Of a stretch of 64,000 nt of DNA, positions 8,550-17,998 are shown piece after piece. The stretch covers positions 124,001 to 188,000 of the forward strand of contig JAWSVB010000008.1 in NCBI GenBank assembly GCA_033852135.1. Direction: 5' to 3'. The number at the start of each line of letters is the position of its first letter. Position 1 is the first letter of the stretch. This DNA comes from QZLE01 sp033852135. GTDB taxonomy: Bacteria; Pseudomonadota; Gammaproteobacteria; QZLD01. The notes under the pieces are model-generated. The model ran no database searches and had not been told where the DNA came from. It saw only the letters and a program-made list of their open reading frames with translations. The position numbers and the translations under genes are program-made.

Positions 8550-10613
8550 ATGAATGATAACTTGCCAAAAATATTAGTTGTAGATGATCAAGAGATGAAC
8601 ATCTATGCGATGGAACAAGTTCTAAAAAATATCGGGGCTGAGATTTTTACTGCTCAATCTGGCAATGAAGCTCTTTCAAAAATTTTATACCATGATTTCG
8701 CACTTATTTTAATGGATGTACAAATGCCGGAGATGAACGGCTTTGAAACTGCAGAAATAATTCGTGCTCATGACTCTACTAAATGTACTCCAATTATATT
8801 CATAACCGCAATAAATAAAGAGCAAAAATATGTAGCACGTGGCTATAAGACAGGTGCTGTTGACTACCTATTCAAGCCTGTTGATCCAGATATTTTAATT
8901 GCAAAAGTTAATTTCTTTCTGGATTTAGCTAATGCAAATAGTCAACTCCAATCAAAAAAAGCCGAATTAGAGACGCTTAATAAGCAGCTTATTACTGAGA
9001 ATGAACAGCGAAAAAAAGCTGAGCAGGCTGCGATTGATGCGAGTAGAACAAAAAGTCTATTTTTAGCGAATATGAGCCATGAAATTCGAACCCCAATGAA
9101 CGGAGTAATTGGGATGATAGGGCTTTTATTGGATACTGAGTTAGATGAATTACAGCGTGAATATGCTGAGGATGTTAAGTTTTCTGCTGATTCACTGCTT
9201 GGAATAATTAATGATATTTTAGATTTTTCAAAGATTGAAGCAGGAAAACTAGATCTCGAGTTAATTGATTTTGATCTTAGAAATGCGATCAGTCATATAA
9301 TCTCTACTTTAAGACATAAGGCTCATGAAAAAGGTATAGCTATCAATAGCTGTATTGATGATCAAATTCCATCTTTAATAAGAGGTGACCCAACAAGATT
9401 AAGGCAAATTTTGATAAATCTTACAGGAAACGCAATAAAGTTCACTCAAGAAGGCTGCGTTACCATTGATGTAAAACTAATTTCAGAATCAGATACAAAC
9501 GCAACTATCATGTTCAAAGTTATAGATACAGGAATTGGTATTGAGCAGGGCAGACTTGATAAAATTTTTGAATCTTTTACTCAAGCCGATGACTCGACAA
9601 CTAGGCAGTTCGGAGGCACAGGTCTAGGCTTAACAATTTCAAAGCAGTTAATTGAGCTGATGAGTGGAAACATTGATGTTAAAAGCGAAATTGACAAAGG
9701 AACTGAATTTGCCTTTGAAATATTGCTTGAGAAACAAAAAGAAAAGCTGGTGCAAGAGAGTGAGCCACTAAATGAAGAAATAACCAGCACACCTATAAAT
9801 AAAGATGTTGCTGGAAAGCGTATTTTAGTTGTTGATAACGATCAAAAAACTTTAAGTAGTATCTCATTAATGTTGTACGACATGGGGTGCAACCCTCTAG
9901 TGACACGAAGTGGGATAGAGGCAAAAGATATACTTAAAACCAGTAGCGCTTCAAAACAAATTGATATTGTTCTTATTGATATGATTGTTTCTGATATGGA
10001 AGGCGCTGAACTCGGCAAAGAGATTATCTCAATGGATCTTGGTTATGAACCGAAACTTATTATGTCAGCAGCTGTTGGAAAAAGAGGAGAGGGCGCCAAA
10101 GCAAAGGAAATTGGTTTTAGCGGATATCTGTCAAAACCTACTAATTCATCACAATTACTCAAAGCTATTAATGCCGTAATAGTAAATCGTGAACAGAGTG
10201 AATCCTTTATTACAAAGTATTCATTTGCAGAAACACAAAAACGTCAAGCAAACATACTTCTAGTTGAAGATAATCAAATTAATAGAACTGTTGCATCAGT
10301 TATCATTAAAAAATTCGGCTGTATGGTTGATACGGCAAATAATGGTGAAGAAGCGATGACTGCTTTTCTTAATAATGACTACGATATTATCTTAATGGAT
10401 TGTGAGATGCCTATTATGGATGGTTTCACCGCCACTAAGAATATTAGAGAACTAGGGGATGAGAAAAGTAAAGTTCCAATCATAGCTATTACAGCATATG
10501 CAATGGAAGGTGATAGAGAAAAGTGCTTAAACGCTGGTATGGATGATCATATAACTAAACCTATAACCGCAAATGTTTTAACTGGGTTATTAGAAAGATG
10601 GCTCAAAAGATAA
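8550..10613 (+). CDS. Soluble hybrid histidine kinase (REC-HisKA-HATPase-REC-REC)
   Basis: A 687-residue protein without membrane segments. It starts with a receiver (D56 in LMDVQMPEMNG, KPVD lysine), then a coiled coil (about 125-165), HisKA with H177 in MSHEIRTPMNG, HATPase_c (DTGIGIEQ, GGTGLGLTI), a middle receiver with D477 in LIDMIVSDMEG and otherwise divergent, and a final canonical receiver with D617 in LMDCEMP. An N-terminal receiver on a kinase means it is probably controlled by another kinase. It lacks an HPt domain, so phosphate must leave through a separate HPt protein. It overlaps or abuts both neighbours, so it belongs to one signalling operon with the CheZ-like protein, the GAF kinase and the GGDEF-EAL protein. 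Confidence 0.93.
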   Translation: MNDNLPKILVVDDQEMNIYAMEQVLKNIGAEIFTAQSGNEALSKILYHDFALILMDVQMPEMNGFETAEIIRAHDSTKCTPIIFITAINKEQKYVARGYKTGAVDYLFKPVDPDILIAKVNFFLDLANANSQLQSKKAELETLNKQLITENEQRKKAEQAAIDASRTKSLFLANMSHEIRTPMNGVIGMIGLLLDTELDELQREYAEDVKFSADSLLGIINDILDFSKIEAGKLDLELIDFDLRNAISHIISTLRHKAHEKGIAINSCIDDQIPSLIRGDPTRLRQILINLTGNAIKFTQEGCVTIDVKLISESDTNATIMFKVIDTGIGIEQGRLDKIFESFTQADDSTTRQFGGTGLGLTISKQLIELMSGNIDVKSEIDKGTEFAFEILLEKQKEKLVQESEPLNEEITSTPINKDVAGKRILVVDNDQKTLSSISLMLYDMGCNPLVTRSGIEAKDILKTSSASKQIDIVLIDMIVSDMEGAELGKEIISMDLGYEPKLIMSAAVGKRGEGAKAKEIGFSGYLSKPTNSSQLLKAINAVIVNREQSESFITKYSFAETQKRQANILLVEDNQINRTVASVIIKKFGCMVDTANNGEEAMTAFLNNDYDIILMDCEMPIMDGFTATKNIRELGDEKSKVPIIAITAYAMEGDREKCLNAGMDDHITKPITANVLTGLLERWLKR

Positions 10614-13300
10614 TGCCAGATAACCAAGAAATAGTTATTGAAATGCTTAAACATGAGGTTGAATACCTCAATGTAACTGTACGCCTAGTAAAAAGTGAAT
10701 TAGAGAAAGAAAGAAACCACAGGAAAATATTACAACTTCAGCTTAAATCAGGGGTGAATGAACAAAATATTTCTGATTTAGAAGGTGATAATTTACTCCC
10801 CGGCAGTATAGATGTAATTAAAGATATCAGCTCAATTCTTGACCTAAAAGAATTACTGACAGTTTTTCAAGAGATGATCGTAGGCAAACCATCGATAGAT
10901 GGTTTTTTATTCAACATTCTTGATGCAACGAAAGAGAATCTAGTTTGTGAAAAAATAAAACTTCCTCCAGCATATTATGGTGTAGAAGTAATGTATAAGA
11001 ATTATAAATTCCCAATTAATCAGTTTGATGCAAATATTCATGCTTACAGAGATCAAATACCAGTCACAGTTACCGAAAATGAATTAGATAATTATTCAGA
11101 AAGTACAAAAACCAGATTTGAACGTTGGAAAATGAAGTCTTTAATGATTCTACCAATTATTATTGATGAAGTTTCAGACCCAATCGGTACCCTAATGCTT
11201 TTTTCACAAGAGGGTAATATCGCTCAAGAAAGCATAAATTATATAGAAAAACTTATTAAGCAATTCTCAATACCACTTAATAACGCAATTAAATATACAC
11301 GATTAAAAAGACGGGAAGAATCTATTCGCAATATAGAGGAAGAGCATTTGCGCTTTTTACGATTCGTTGTTGAAATTAATAATTTAAATAACGTTGAACT
11401 TATTCGCGAAATAGTATGTGAAGAATTTTTAGACAGTTTTGGTTTCGATATTGCTGGTGTATTTATGCAAGATGGAAATAAATTGAAATGCTGTAAAACG
11501 GTTGTAAGTATTGATGAATATGTTGATATACAGGAGAATTGGGATAACTTTTTTAAAGATAATTTTTATGATATTTCTTTGAAGGATGGTAGCCCTCCAA
11601 CGTGTTATCTTCAAAATGCAATACAACATATACCTGATATTCAAGATATCATGCATTTACCCATGTCTGAAACTGATAGAAAAATTATCAATCTCATGGG
11701 AACACCACATACCATGCTTTGCCTACCGATTCGTGAGCATTATCACCCAATTGGTATTTTATGGATGTTCAGCCTAAAAAAACCAGTATCATTAAATGAA
11801 CAGCAGCTAAAGCTTATAGAGCTTTTATGTGTCTTTGTTGGCGCAGAAATGGCTAATGCAGAACTATATACAACTGTAGAGCGCCAAAACATTGAAATTG
11901 AAGCTCTTAATACAGATATGGAATCTACTGTATATGAACTTGAAGAGCATAAAAACAACCTCCAATATTTAGTTACTGAAAAAACATTTGATATCACAAT
12001 GGCTAAGAATGAAGCTGAAAGGGCCAATGCTGCAAAATCAGAATTTCTTGCAAACATGTCCCATGAATTAAGAACGCCATTAAACAGCATGTTGATGCTA
12101 ACCAAATTAATACTTAATGACGACGACAAGAATCTTACTCCAAATCAATTGGAATATTCGAAAATAATTTATGAGAGTGGTCAGAACTTACTCCAGTTAA
12201 TCAATGATATACTTGATATTTCTAAAGCAGAATCTGGAAAAATGCAGATTGATTTAATCAAAATAAATGTTGTTGAACATATTACTGGGATCACAAATGT
12301 TTATGCAATTAATGCAGAAAAACAAAACCTAAAACTATCAACAATTATTGAAGAAAATGTAGTTCAATTTATTTTTTCAGACCCTCAGCGTTTAGAGCAA
12401 GTTATATTAAACTTACTTTCAAATGCACTGAAATTTACCCAAAAAGGTGAACTAACTGTTAGTTTATCTTCACCCAAACAGAAAGAAATCAATCAAGTAC
12501 TACCAAATGTTAGCGCTGACGATTTTTTAGCTATATCAGTTGCAGATACAGGAATTGGCATATCTAAAGACAAACAATCCCATATATTTGAAGCATTTAT
12601 ACAGGCAGATGGTTCAATAAGTAGAAATTATGGGGGCACAGGATTGGGTCTCGCAATTTGCAAAGAGATCACAAACTTACTTGGTGGTGAAATAGCTTTA
12701 GATTCAGAAGAGGGTAAAGGAAGTGTATTTACTGTTTATCTCCCAATAGACCCTAGAGCAACAAGTGATATAAATTCTATATCCAAGCAAAACCTGGAAG
12801 AACTAGCTGCAAGCCCTGATAAAGAGGAACTTGTTGACACAATAAGCACAGAAACAACAACAGAAAATATTAAAGAAGCAGCAACAGATAAAACTATACC
12901 TGATGAATCAATAGTGGAAGAAAACTCTCAAAAACCTATTCATGTTCCATTTAACGCGGAACACTTAAATGAGCTTCCAATATTAATTGTCGATAACAAC
13001 ATGAGAAATGCCTACTCATTGGCAAATGAATTAAGAAATAAGGGGCTAAGTATTGAGTTGGCAGACGGTTGTGACTTAGCAATATCCAAAATTGAAGAGA
13101 ATGACCATATAAACATAGCTGTAGTAAAAGGCATTGAAAATATAATAAACATTAAAGAACATATCTCTGATGAAAATATCATAATAGGTGTTGATGAAAA
13201 TAATAATGAGAAACAGTTAATTGAAGCTGGAGCCAATCTTGCTTTAACCTACCCAATAAGTGCTGATGAGCTATTATCACAATTGCATCAAACGGATTAA
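10598..13300 (+). CDS. GAF-GAF histidine kinase with degenerate C-terminal receiver
   Basis: A 900-residue cytoplasmic kinase. After a short coiled coil come two GAF-type sensor regions (about 60-225 and 245-430), a coiled coil (about 430-475), HisKA with H489 in MSHELRTPLNS, and HATPase_c (DTGIGISK, GGTGLGLAI). The C-terminal domain (from about residue 795) begins like a receiver (ILIVDNN) but has AVVKG where the phospho-aspartate should be, so it cannot be phosphorylated in the usual way. The frame opens at 10598, overlapping the previous gene by 16 bases; the ATG at 10613 forms a TAATG overlap of the type seen elsewhere here and is equally plausible. The GAF part is paralogous to that of the large kinase at 57784 (shared LVCEKI and MHLPM motifs). 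Confidence 0.92.
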   Translation: MAQKIMPDNQEIVIEMLKHEVEYLNVTVRLVKSELEKERNHRKILQLQLKSGVNEQNISDLEGDNLLPGSIDVIKDISSILDLKELLTVFQEMIVGKPSIDGFLFNILDATKENLVCEKIKLPPAYYGVEVMYKNYKFPINQFDANIHAYRDQIPVTVTENELDNYSESTKTRFERWKMKSLMILPIIIDEVSDPIGTLMLFSQEGNIAQESINYIEKLIKQFSIPLNNAIKYTRLKRREESIRNIEEEHLRFLRFVVEINNLNNVELIREIVCEEFLDSFGFDIAGVFMQDGNKLKCCKTVVSIDEYVDIQENWDNFFKDNFYDISLKDGSPPTCYLQNAIQHIPDIQDIMHLPMSETDRKIINLMGTPHTMLCLPIREHYHPIGILWMFSLKKPVSLNEQQLKLIELLCVFVGAEMANAELYTTVERQNIEIEALNTDMESTVYELEEHKNNLQYLVTEKTFDITMAKNEAERANAAKSEFLANMSHELRTPLNSMLMLTKLILNDDDKNLTPNQLEYSKIIYESGQNLLQLINDILDISKAESGKMQIDLIKINVVEHITGITNVYAINAEKQNLKLSTIIEENVVQFIFSDPQRLEQVILNLLSNALKFTQKGELTVSLSSPKQKEINQVLPNVSADDFLAISVADTGIGISKDKQSHIFEAFIQADGSISRNYGGTGLGLAICKEITNLLGGEIALDSEEGKGSVFTVYLPIDPRATSDINSISKQNLEELAASPDKEELVDTISTETTTENIKEAATDKTIPDESIVEENSQKPIHVPFNAEHLNELPILIVDNNMRNAYSLANELRNKGLSIELADGCDLAISKIEENDHINIAVVKGIENIINIKEHISDENIIIGVDENNNEKQLIEAGANLALTYPISADELLSQLHQTD

Positions 13301-13302
13301 TA

Positions 13303-15426
13303 ATGAGTGAAAGAGTTAACAAAGTATTAGTTGTAGATGACATAGAGGCAAATTTATTTGCTATGCAACAAGTTTTAAAACCTCTTAAAAACATCGAAAT
13401 TATCACAGTAAATTCTGGGAACGAAGCATTAAAAATAATAGATGAACAAGAACTAGCACTTGTATTTCTAGATGTACAGATGCCTGAAATGAATGGTTTT
13501 GAAGTTGCAGAAAAAATTCAATCTCTTACAAATTTCAATAAAGATCTCCCAATAATATTCGTAACGGCAATAAATAAAGAAGATAAATACGTTTTTAATG
13601 GCTATAACAGTGGGGCCGTGGATTACATTTCTAAGCCCGTCAACAACGATATACTATTATGTAAGGCTAGAGCATTTATTAAACTTTATGAAAATAAAAA
13701 AGACTTACAGTATATAAATAAACAGCTACAAATATTATCTAATAAAAATGAATCAATTTTAACTCATGCTGGTGAAGGGATACTTGTTATTTCAGCACGA
13801 GGAAAAGTCATTCTAGCTAATCCAGCATCTCTTAAACTATTGAATATTGAAGAAAGCCAAATCATTGGAAAATCAATAAATGACATAATCAGCAATGGGC
13901 AAAACAAACCTCAGAATTGGGAAGACTCTGTTATATATAAATGTTCAGCAAATAACAATGTCTACCACATAGATAATACAATTTTCAAAAAATTCCCTGA
14001 TAGCCAGTTTCCTGCAGATTATACATTTTCTCCGATTCACGATGATCCAGACACTGCAGGGATGATAATTTTTCGCGATATCTCTATTAGAAAACAAGCC
14101 GAAGAGCAACTTATAAAGCTAGCGCGTTATGATTCACTTACTGGGCTAGCAAATCGATCAGTGTTCAGGGATTCACTCGTTAGATCAATGGCTCGCGCTG
14201 CACGACAAAAAAAGTTTGTCGGCGTTTTATTTATAGATTTAGATCACTTCAAAGAGGTTAATGATAAGCATGGGCATACAATAGGTGACCAATTACTTAT
14301 CAGTGTAGCTACAAGGCTACAAAAATGCATCAGAACCAATGATATGGCCGCTAGACTCGGTGGTGATGAATTTGCTGTAATTCTTGATTTAATCAGCTCC
14401 TCAGATAATGCAGCAAATATTGCTCAAAAAATTATTGACACTGTAGGTGGTGAGCATGAATTAGATGGACTATCCATATATATAAGCCCAAGTATCGGTG
14501 TGACAATATATCCTGGTGAAAGCGAAACACCTGAAGATATTATAAAATCAGCTGACTCAGCAATGTATAGAGCTAAAGAAGTTGGAAGAAACAATTATCA
14601 GTTCTATGACCGTAAAATGTATGAAAAAGCTAGAGAAAGAGCTCATTTAGAAAATGAACTTAAAGCAGCAACGTTGCGCAATGATTTTGTCCTATATTAT
14701 CAACCTCAGGTATCTGCAGAAACAGGGCAAATTTTTGGTCTTGAAGCACTTTTAAGGTGGCCGCACTATGATTTTGGTATGGTGTCACCGGCTGTATTTA
14801 TCCCTGCAGCTGAGAGTACTGGGCTTATTACTTCGATAGGGGAGTGGGTGCTAAGAACAGTATGTAAACAGACCGAGGAATGGTACAAATTAGGTATTAC
14901 AAATATTGACCTAACTGTTGCTTTAAATGTTTCGACAAGACAATTGCGTGATGGATCCTTTTCGCAAATGGTTAAAGAAGTTATAGATGCTTCAAACTTA
15001 GATCCAAAACAAATTGAGATAGAGATAACTGAAAGTACTATCATGGATGATCCTGAAACGGCCATAGCAGAGCTCGAAAAAATACACAGTCTTGGTGTAA
15101 GGATAGCAATGGATGACTTCGGTACAGGTTTCTCATCCTTAAGCTACCTAAACATGCTTCCTATAGACACCATAAAAATTGACCAAAGTTTTGTAAAAGA
15201 TATCGGTATAGACCCGAAAGATGAAGCAATTGTAAAAGCTATAATAGGGCTTGCACACACGCTAGGGCTAAAAGTTATTGCTGAAGGCGTTGAAGAGGAA
15301 TATCAGGTAGATTTCTTACGCGCAAATAATTGTGACATATTACAAGGCTATTATTACAGCCGCCCAGTAGCAGTTGATGTTGTCACCGAGCTACTTATAG
15401 AAAACACAAAGCAATCACCACAATAA
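13303..15426 (+). CDS. Receiver-PAS-GGDEF-EAL cyclic-di-GMP protein
   Basis: A 707-residue response regulator. Receiver with D57 in FLDVQMPEMNG, a coiled coil, a PAS domain (about 150-260), GGDEF (about 265-430) with intact RLGGDEF at 353-357 and an inhibitory I-site RTND five residues earlier, and EAL (about 450-700) with EALLRW at 481, DDFGTGFSSL and the loop residues of active phosphodiesterases. Both cyclase and phosphodiesterase sites look intact, so the net direction cannot be told. It is the last gene of the operon, two bases after the GAF kinase, and is the obvious output of the phosphorelay: kinase signals would set cyclic-di-GMP level. Confidence 0.95.
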   Translation: MSERVNKVLVVDDIEANLFAMQQVLKPLKNIEIITVNSGNEALKIIDEQELALVFLDVQMPEMNGFEVAEKIQSLTNFNKDLPIIFVTAINKEDKYVFNGYNSGAVDYISKPVNNDILLCKARAFIKLYENKKDLQYINKQLQILSNKNESILTHAGEGILVISARGKVILANPASLKLLNIEESQIIGKSINDIISNGQNKPQNWEDSVIYKCSANNNVYHIDNTIFKKFPDSQFPADYTFSPIHDDPDTAGMIIFRDISIRKQAEEQLIKLARYDSLTGLANRSVFRDSLVRSMARAARQKKFVGVLFIDLDHFKEVNDKHGHTIGDQLLISVATRLQKCIRTNDMAARLGGDEFAVILDLISSSDNAANIAQKIIDTVGGEHELDGLSIYISPSIGVTIYPGESETPEDIIKSADSAMYRAKEVGRNNYQFYDRKMYEKARERAHLENELKAATLRNDFVLYYQPQVSAETGQIFGLEALLRWPHYDFGMVSPAVFIPAAESTGLITSIGEWVLRTVCKQTEEWYKLGITNIDLTVALNVSTRQLRDGSFSQMVKEVIDASNLDPKQIEIEITESTIMDDPETAIAELEKIHSLGVRIAMDDFGTGFSSLSYLNMLPIDTIKIDQSFVKDIGIDPKDEAIVKAIIGLAHTLGLKVIAEGVEEEYQVDFLRANNCDILQGYYYSRPVAVDVVTELLIENTKQSPQ

Positions 15427-15659
15427 ATCTAATCCATTTTCAGATGCAAATCCTCAAAACATCCAAATAGAGGAGAATCATGCATTGAGCTCAACTTACA
15501 AACAAATCATATTTAACATAATATATATTATGCGCAATTATATTAAAGTTAAATAGACAACTATATCATTCAAATGTTCAGGAACTGAATCAACTAAACT
15601 AACGTCTAAATAAATAAGGCTATTGCAATTAAACTAATTTTAATTATTCAGAGTTAATT

Positions 15660-15884
15660 ATGCTAAATAACTTCGTATATAATTTATATGATGAAAATAC
15701 TGAAAGTTGGGATATAAAACTCCATGGATATGCTTTTCACTGTAGCTATGATCCAGCTGAAGATTGGATTGAAGTTTATTGTCCAGAAATCACAAGCACA
15801 CCTAAAGGTGCTTTTGCCAAGCACTGTAAACACAGTTTAATTGCACAATATCTTGCTAATGAATTAATTCATACTAATTTATAG
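15660..15884 (+). CDS. Small hypothetical protein, 74 residues
   Basis: I do not recognise this protein. It is short, has no signal peptide or membrane segment, and is rich in aromatic residues and histidine or cysteine (for example HGYAFHCSYDPAEDW and AKHCKHSLIAQYL). A purine-rich CAGAG lies before the ATG. It stands alone, 233 bp after the GGDEF-EAL gene and 99 bp before a CheY-like gene on the same strand. Composition resembles its neighbours, so it is probably a real gene, but no function can be stated. Confidence 0.55.
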   Translation: MLNNFVYNLYDENTESWDIKLHGYAFHCSYDPAEDWIEVYCPEITSTPKGAFAKHCKHSLIAQYLANELIHTNL

Positions 15885-15983
15885 CAACGCACAGATTCTG
15901 CTTATAAAAAATATCCGTTGAAAACTATAATCTGCCAATTAAGCCACTATACTTAAAAAGATGGTTTCTTTGGAGATATACAC

Positions 15984-16346
15984 ATGACTGTAAAAGTTCT
16001 CATCGTTGACGATTCAAGTATGCTTCGGAACTTGCTAATTAGCTTATTACCTGAGGAATACAACTATGATATCGACGAAGCTACTGATGGCGCTGAAGCG
16101 ATCCAAAAATTCTCTACAGTTAATTACAGGCTTATGTTCTTAGATCTTCATATGCCAAATGTAGATGGATTTGAAGTTCTAAAAACTATTGCCACCGATA
16201 CTAAAGATTGCAGCATTATCGCCACCTCAGCAGATATACAAGATGAAGCACAAAAACGCGCATTTGATTTTGGCATTAGCGGCTTTATCAAAAAACCTTT
16301 TGACTACCAGGATATATCAAACGCTGTTAACTCAGCTCTTGAATAA
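15984..16346 (+). CDS. CheY-like single-domain response regulator
   Basis: A stand-alone receiver of 120 residues: acidic pair in LIVDDSS, phospho-acceptor D54 in FLDLHMPNVDG, conserved serine in IIATSADIQ and lysine in GFIKKPF. A good ribosome site (TTGGAGA, eight bases away) supports the start. With no output domain it must act by binding a partner, as CheY does. It lies at the end of the signalling island, so it could receive phosphate from the nearby hybrid kinases; the CheZ-like protein at 7955 could in principle act on it. No flagellar or chemotaxis gene is in the window, so a motility role is not shown. Confidence 0.93.
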   Translation: MTVKVLIVDDSSMLRNLLISLLPEEYNYDIDEATDGAEAIQKFSTVNYRLMFLDLHMPNVDGFEVLKTIATDTKDCSIIATSADIQDEAQKRAFDFGISGFIKKPFDYQDISNAVNSALE

Positions 16347-16376
16347 AAAGAGTCTTCAGTATCAAGCTAAATTAAA

Positions 16377-16748
16377 CTAGGAATAGAAAGATTTAACATC
16401 AATCCCACTTTTTCTTACACGCCTGATATTAGTTTTTGCTAACTCTTTGTAATCATCAACGACATCTTCGCCCAATGATTTTAAATCATTGTTCATTTTA
16501 TACATAAGCGCATTTTGCATCTCGGCTTGATTTATCAAGTATGCCTTCAATGGCTCACTACCATCATTTAACTGCGACAATTGACTAACTTGGTCAGAGC
16601 TATATTGGTAGCACTCACCCAATTTATTTGCATTATAATTGCCACACTTTTCAAATGTGCCAGCTGCAAACTTTAAGGTAGACTTTACATTTGGTGAAGT
16701 GATTTTAATGCAATTATCCACGGCTTTTTTTAAGTTTTTTGGATCCAT
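16377..16748 (-). CDS. Phasin-like helical protein
   Basis: A 123-residue, all-helical soluble protein. The heptad-like pattern and a central segment YSSDQVSQLSQLNDGSEPLK followed by AYLINQAEMQNALMYKMNNDL resemble short phasins, where a stretch of SxQxxxLxxAxDPxEL is followed by a long amphipathic helix. Phasins coat polyhydroxyalkanoate granules; some members of the family are general surface-active or stress proteins. No PHA synthase is in the window, though the subtilase at 18105 carries C-terminal repeats of a kind also found in PHB depolymerases. The identification is moderate only and rests on pattern rather than a catalytic motif. Confidence 0.55.
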   Translation of the reverse strand: MDPKNLKKAVDNCIKITSPNVKSTLKFAAGTFEKCGNYNANKLGECYQYSSDQVSQLSQLNDGSEPLKAYLINQAEMQNALMYKMNNDLKSLGEDVVDDYKELAKTNIRRVRKSGIDVKSFYS

Positions 16749-16864
16749 AAATTAACTCCAAATAAATCTTTAAACAAATGCGGAAAATCCATTTAACTCT
16801 ATATATCAATAACTTTCATTATTGCACCACCTGATGATGCACTGCAATAGATTTTTTATTTTTT

Positions 16865-16896
16865 ACCTGCTTGTGCCAACTAGTTCACAAGCAGGT
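16865..16896 (-). terminator. 11-bp perfect hairpin after the DMT transporter gene
   Basis: ACCTGCTTGTG pairs perfectly with CACAAGCAGGT around a 10-base loop, starting ten bases after the transporter stop codon. On the transporter strand the hairpin is followed by A-rich rather than U-rich sequence, so it may be an mRNA 3'-end stabiliser or a factor-dependent stop rather than a classical terminator. Confidence 0.45.
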
Positions 16897-16905
16897 ATGT
16901 AGCTT

Positions 16906-17772
16906 TTAACTAGCTCTTTGTTTTGATAAAACAAACATCCCTAGTCCTAAAATCACAATTGCCAGCCCAATCCATTGGTGTATGTGGACATTTTCATTGT
17001 TCATAAAAACGCCAAGCAGCATTGCGAAAACAGGTGTCATTAAGGTAATTAACCCTACACTAACGACATTCATCTTCTGCAAAATATAGTAATAAGCAAT
17101 AAAACCTAGTACTGACCCACAAATAGCAAGATACCCTATTGCAAGTAGATTCCTGTTATTTATGGCTGTTGGAAAATCACCATCCATAATCACCCAAACT
17201 ACAAAATATAGCGCTGAGGAAAATATCAGAGTACCTGTAGTTTGTCCTAGCGGATGCATCCCCTTCCCTGTTATTTTTACGCATATGGTGCTTATATTGA
17301 ATAACATTACTGCCATTAACACCGCGCATACTCCTAAAGCAATATTCTGCGATGATGATTTGGTATAAAAAACCACACCAAGACCAGCGATAGATATCAC
17401 AATTGCTACGAACTTGGCAGTGGTTAAAAATGATTCTCGCAATATTAATGCAGCTAAAACTGCTGATATTATCGGTGTTAAACCAAACATTATTGAGATT
17501 AAACCAGATGGTACATATTGGGCTCCCCAATATACACATAGTAACCCACCAAATGCCCCAATAGCACCTGAGGCATAAGCTTTTACTGAAGCCCTATCAA
17601 AAAGTATTTTTATGTTAAATAGTTTACATATCAATGCAGCAAACAGTGCTGATCCCACCATACGCAAAGTAACAGCAGCAATAAAAGTAACACTTCCCGA
17701 GCTATATGAAATTGCAAGAGGTGTAGTTGACCATATTATTACGACCAGAATATAGCAGGTTATAATTTGCAT
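16906..17772 (-). CDS. DMT-superfamily (EamA-domain) membrane transporter
   Basis: A 288-residue inner-membrane protein with about ten hydrophobic segments arranged as two EamA repeats; the first repeat has IIWSTTPLAISYSSG near the start and PLLCVYWGAQYVPSG-like sequence (here GGLLCVYWGAQYVPSGL) near residue 85, the second ends in PVFAMLLGVFMNNE and WIGLAIVILGLGMF. Members export amino acids or other small metabolites, or move nucleotide-sugars; the substrate cannot be read from sequence. The start ATG has a near-perfect ribosome site (AAGGAG, six bases away). It is preceded on the same strand by a 33-codon ORF and a strong terminator hairpin, so read-through from that leader may control it. 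Confidence 0.9.
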   Translation of the reverse strand: MQIITCYILVVIIWSTTPLAISYSSGSVTFIAAVTLRMVGSALFAALICKLFNIKILFDRASVKAYASGAIGAFGGLLCVYWGAQYVPSGLISIMFGLTPIISAVLAALILRESFLTTAKFVAIVISIAGLGVVFYTKSSSQNIALGVCAVLMAVMLFNISTICVKITGKGMHPLGQTTGTLIFSSALYFVVWVIMDGDFPTAINNRNLLAIGYLAICGSVLGFIAYYYILQKMNVVSVGLITLMTPVFAMLLGVFMNNENVHIHQWIGLAIVILGLGMFVLSKQRAS

Positions 17773-17812
17773 TTTGCTCTCCTTTTAATGTTATTGCGCA
17801 TATAAAACTGCT

Positions 17813-17846
17813 AAAAAAAAACCGCAGCTTTTATGCTGCGGTTTTT
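17813..17846 (-). terminator. Rho-independent terminator after the 33-codon ORF
   Basis: On the minus strand AAAACCGCAGC, a short loop, GCTGCGG and then a run of T form a textbook intrinsic terminator. It ends 40 bases before the start of the DMT transporter and begins 25 bases after the stop of the small ORF at 17872, so it either terminates a small independent transcript or acts as an attenuator for the transporter. Confidence 0.85.
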
Positions 17847-17871
17847 AAAGAATCTTTTTAGTAAACTTAGA

Positions 17872-17973
17872 TTATGTAATACAACCGCAACAAACAGATA
17901 AGCGTGCTCGCCATGCAATAAACATGGCTGCCATATGTGCTAACTGTTTTGCTCTGAGGTATATAGTGTTCAT
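17872..17973 (-). CDS. 33-residue small ORF, candidate leader peptide
   Basis: ATG to TAA, 33 codons. The product starts MNTIYLRAKQLAHMAAMF, continues IAWRARLS and ends VCCGCIT, so it is basic, partly hydrophobic and carries three cysteine codons just before the stop. GAGA lies five bases before the ATG. A promoter-like TTGTTA-N17-TAGTAT lies upstream and an intrinsic terminator downstream, giving a complete small transcription unit in front of a DMT transporter gene. I do not recognise the peptide. It could be a leader peptide that controls read-through into the transporter (a cysteine-codon cluster before a terminator is the classical layout), or an independent small membrane-active protein. 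The evidence is positional. Confidence 0.5.
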   Translation of the reverse strand: MNTIYLRAKQLAHMAAMFIAWRARLSVCCGCIT

Positions 17974-17998
17974 AAAATTCTCTAAGTAGATAATTTAC

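Noticed and set aside
15480..15488. A minimal ORF ATG CAT TGA with a strong AGAGGAG site after the GGDEF-EAL gene
   Set aside because: Two codons only and no downstream gene that it could couple to; chance or a decayed start cannot be told apart.
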